Source: Candidatus Saccharimonadota bacterium
Lineage (GTDB): Bacteria > Patescibacteriota > Saccharimonadia > Saccharimonadales > UBA4665
Length of the DNA: 32,317 nt
Reading direction: 5' to 3'
Assembly: GCA_025927655.1 (NCBI GenBank)
Contig: JAICKY010000009.1
Span: forward strand, 1-32,317
This document shows positions 31,236 through 32,317 of the stretch, piece after piece (position 1 is the first letter of the stretch; every line of letters begins with the position of its first letter). The notes under the pieces were generated by a model. It had not been told where the DNA came from. It worked only from the letters and a program-made list of their open reading frames with translations, and did no database searches. Position numbers and translations under genes: made by a program.

Positions 31236-32177
31236 TCAGGTGTGGAGCGCTACACCGCCGAGTCTGAGTAGCTCCCGTACAGTAGGCATAATGGGCATAT
31301 CCCCCAGATATTGTTCGAGAAAAGCATGCGCCTGTTGCAGTGATTCCAAGGGTGTGCGAGCATGAAAACTATCAGAATCATATGGAAAATGTGATGCGAG
31401 CCTCGGTTGGAAGGTTGCTACGGCCAACTGATCTGGATGTGTCTGCAACGCAGCACGTACCTTGGTGGTGTTGAATATAAGGTCGTCAATGTGTACTGCC
31501 GCCATACCTGGCGTGGTGCCCGCAAAGTTCATGACATTCAGTGCGGCTTGCCCTTTGTCGGCTAATTGGTAGTGGCCACTCGTAATTACTATACCGTCAC
31601 AGTTTCGAGGGAAGTGTTTGCCTAAGAAATCGATGGCCGACAGCTCGGCGCCTTCTATGGAGGAGCTGATGACGGCTGTGAATACACCGGCGCGTCGACA
31701 GGCTGCAACAATTTTACCCATCTCGTCAATATCTTCGTCGGGGATCAGGCCATATTCGTTTTTAACGAGGCGGATAAGCGCCTGTTTGGTGCGGGTGTCC
31801 CGTGCTTTGTTTTCATCGGTAACACATCTGTCACCAAAAAACATGCCCTCTCCGTAATCATGGTAGCTTGCACGAACGTGTCCGCTGGCAGCATCTTGCT
31901 CCTCCGTGTGCATAACCCGGCGGAGTGTGGTACTCAGCGGTCCCAATAGATCATCCATGTCCAAGAACAAATATGCGGTTGGTATTTTGTCGACTGGTCG
32001 CAGTGCGGCCAGGCTATTTCCCAGCGTTACAATGTCTCCTTGTCCCGACCAGACGGAATCGGCGAAATGTTTGCGGAATTGATCGGGAGTAACGGCCTCG
32101 GCTGGCACTACCAGCTCCTCCGCCGGTGTCCACAGCACCGAGGGTACCGATAGCGCATTTTCCTCATGTCTTGTCAT
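31236..32177 (-). CDS. HAD-superfamily hydrolase
   Basis: 313 residues. HAD motif I is LFLDMDDLLG (71-79, Asp73 nucleophile and Asp75), motif II VISSSIEG (169-176), motif III Lys208 in ADKGQAA, motif IV VHIDDLIFN (228-236, Asp231/Asp232). All four motifs are complete, so phosphatase activity is likely; the substrate is unknown. A cap-like insertion lies at about 85-160. The first 60 residues are not typical of HAD proteins. It starts inside the upstream gene (ATGA overlap) and converges on the Dut-like gene. A 5'-nucleotidase role in the neighbouring nucleotide cluster is only a guess. Confidence 0.75.
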   Translation of the reverse strand: MTRHEENALSVPSVLWTPAEELVVPAEAVTPDQFRKHFADSVWSGQGDIVTLGNSLAALRPVDKIPTAYLFLDMDDLLGPLSTTLRRVMHTEEQDAASGHVRASYHDYGEGMFFGDRCVTDENKARDTRTKQALIRLVKNEYGLIPDEDIDEMGKIVAACRRAGVFTAVISSSIEGAELSAIDFLGKHFPRNCDGIVITSGHYQLADKGQAALNVMNFAGTTPGMAAVHIDDLIFNTTKVRAALQTHPDQLAVATFQPRLASHFPYDSDSFHARTPLESLQQAHAFLEQYLGDMPIMPTVRELLRLGGVALHT

Positions 32178-32317
32178 GATTGCAGGTCGCCTAACAGATC
32201 GTCCCAGTCTGTAATGACGGTTTCCGGCTCGTACTGCAACATGGCTTCTTTGTCATATATACGCTGATGGCTGGGCGGGAAGAACAATATGGCGTCTATG
32301 CCGGCAATATGGGCGGC
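32174..32317 (-). CDS. C-terminal end of an upstream gene, possibly HAD-like (partial)
   Basis: The last 47 codons of a minus-strand gene that continues beyond the window. The end reads AGIDAILFFPP, then EPETVITDWDDLLGDLQS before TGA at 32174-32176. The pattern of a Gly-Ile-Asp strand, a short loop, and a final acidic Trp-Asp-Asp-Leu-Leu helix resembles the C-terminus of HAD phosphatases (threshold position, then helix). The stop overlaps the next start, so both form an operon. Identity cannot be decided without the rest. Confidence 0.5.
   Translation of the reverse strand, partial: AAHIAGIDAILFFPPSHQRIYDKEAMLQYEPETVITDWDDLLGDLQS

Noticed and set aside
1-32317. CRISPR array, rRNA, tRNA or intact transposase
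   Set aside because: No regularly spaced repeats, rRNA or tRNA signatures, or transposase motifs were seen on either strand.
1-32317. UGA read as glycine (Gracilibacteria/SR1 code)
   Set aside because: Several genes end at TGA in tight overlaps (vanY-like, second GT4, Dcd-like), and no frame needs in-frame TGA to continue.

Overview
The window looks like a chromosomal piece of a Candidate Phyla Radiation bacterium, most likely Candidatus Saccharibacteria (TM7). The grounds are compact single-copy core genes (cysS, recR, ybaB, dnaB, dnaX, tdk, rplJ, rplL), CPR-style sequence (very short leaders, zinc modules lost from RecR and DnaX, a coiled-coil hypothetical of CPR type), and TGA used as an ordinary stop, which argues against Gracilibacteria/SR1. 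The taxonomic call is inference; no rRNA or tRNA gene is visible.

Region 1 (about 1-7204) is visibly AT-richer than the rest and reads as an accessory island. It holds the 3' part of a large superfamily 1 helicase with a Vsr/DUF559-like nuclease domain and a WYL-like tail (resembling Hhe-type defence helicases), a small membrane protein, two tiny ORFs (one frameshifted), and a Fic AMP-transferase with an N-terminal HTH that overlaps a PIF1-like helicase. A perfect 12-bp palindrome covers the fic promoter and start codon.

Region 2 (7355-18262) is envelope and core metabolism: a VanY-type carboxypeptidase with a beta-lactamase-fold serine hydrolase (minus strand); then an alpha/beta hydrolase, two GT4 glycosyltransferases and an AI-2E-type permease (plus strand); then cysS, a DHH phosphoesterase, recR-ybaB and a GT-C-like membrane protein (minus strand). 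A 162-nt cloverleaf-like inverted-repeat element lies at 9074-9235.

Region 3 (18351-25139) is replication and translation on the minus strand: dnaB, dnaX, tdk, a CPR-type hypothetical, rplL, rplJ with a structured leader and strong promoter, and an AstE/AspA-like metallohydrolase with a structured 5' UTR.

Region 4 (25358-31197, flanked by HAD-like genes to the end) is a concentrated deoxypyrimidine cluster: thymidylate kinase fused to a degenerate tandem ThyX domain, a Dcd/Dut-fold protein lacking two catalytic acids, a dCMP-deaminase-type protein, and a tight operon of a ThyA homologue, a dihydrofolate-reductase-family protein and a dUTPase-like protein. The ThyA homologue has Asp instead of Asn at the position that sets base choice (E. 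coli N177). This is the known dCMP-type signature, so the cluster may make 5-substituted dCMP, or make dTMP through 5-methyl-dCMP and deamination. That is the most exciting possibility in the window.

Long imperfect hairpins fill several intergenic regions (19745-19847, 23286-23403, 27662-27825), and two of them share a sequence motif. Many genes have an extended -10 box only 5-14 nt before the start codon, which implies leaderless or nearly leaderless mRNAs.
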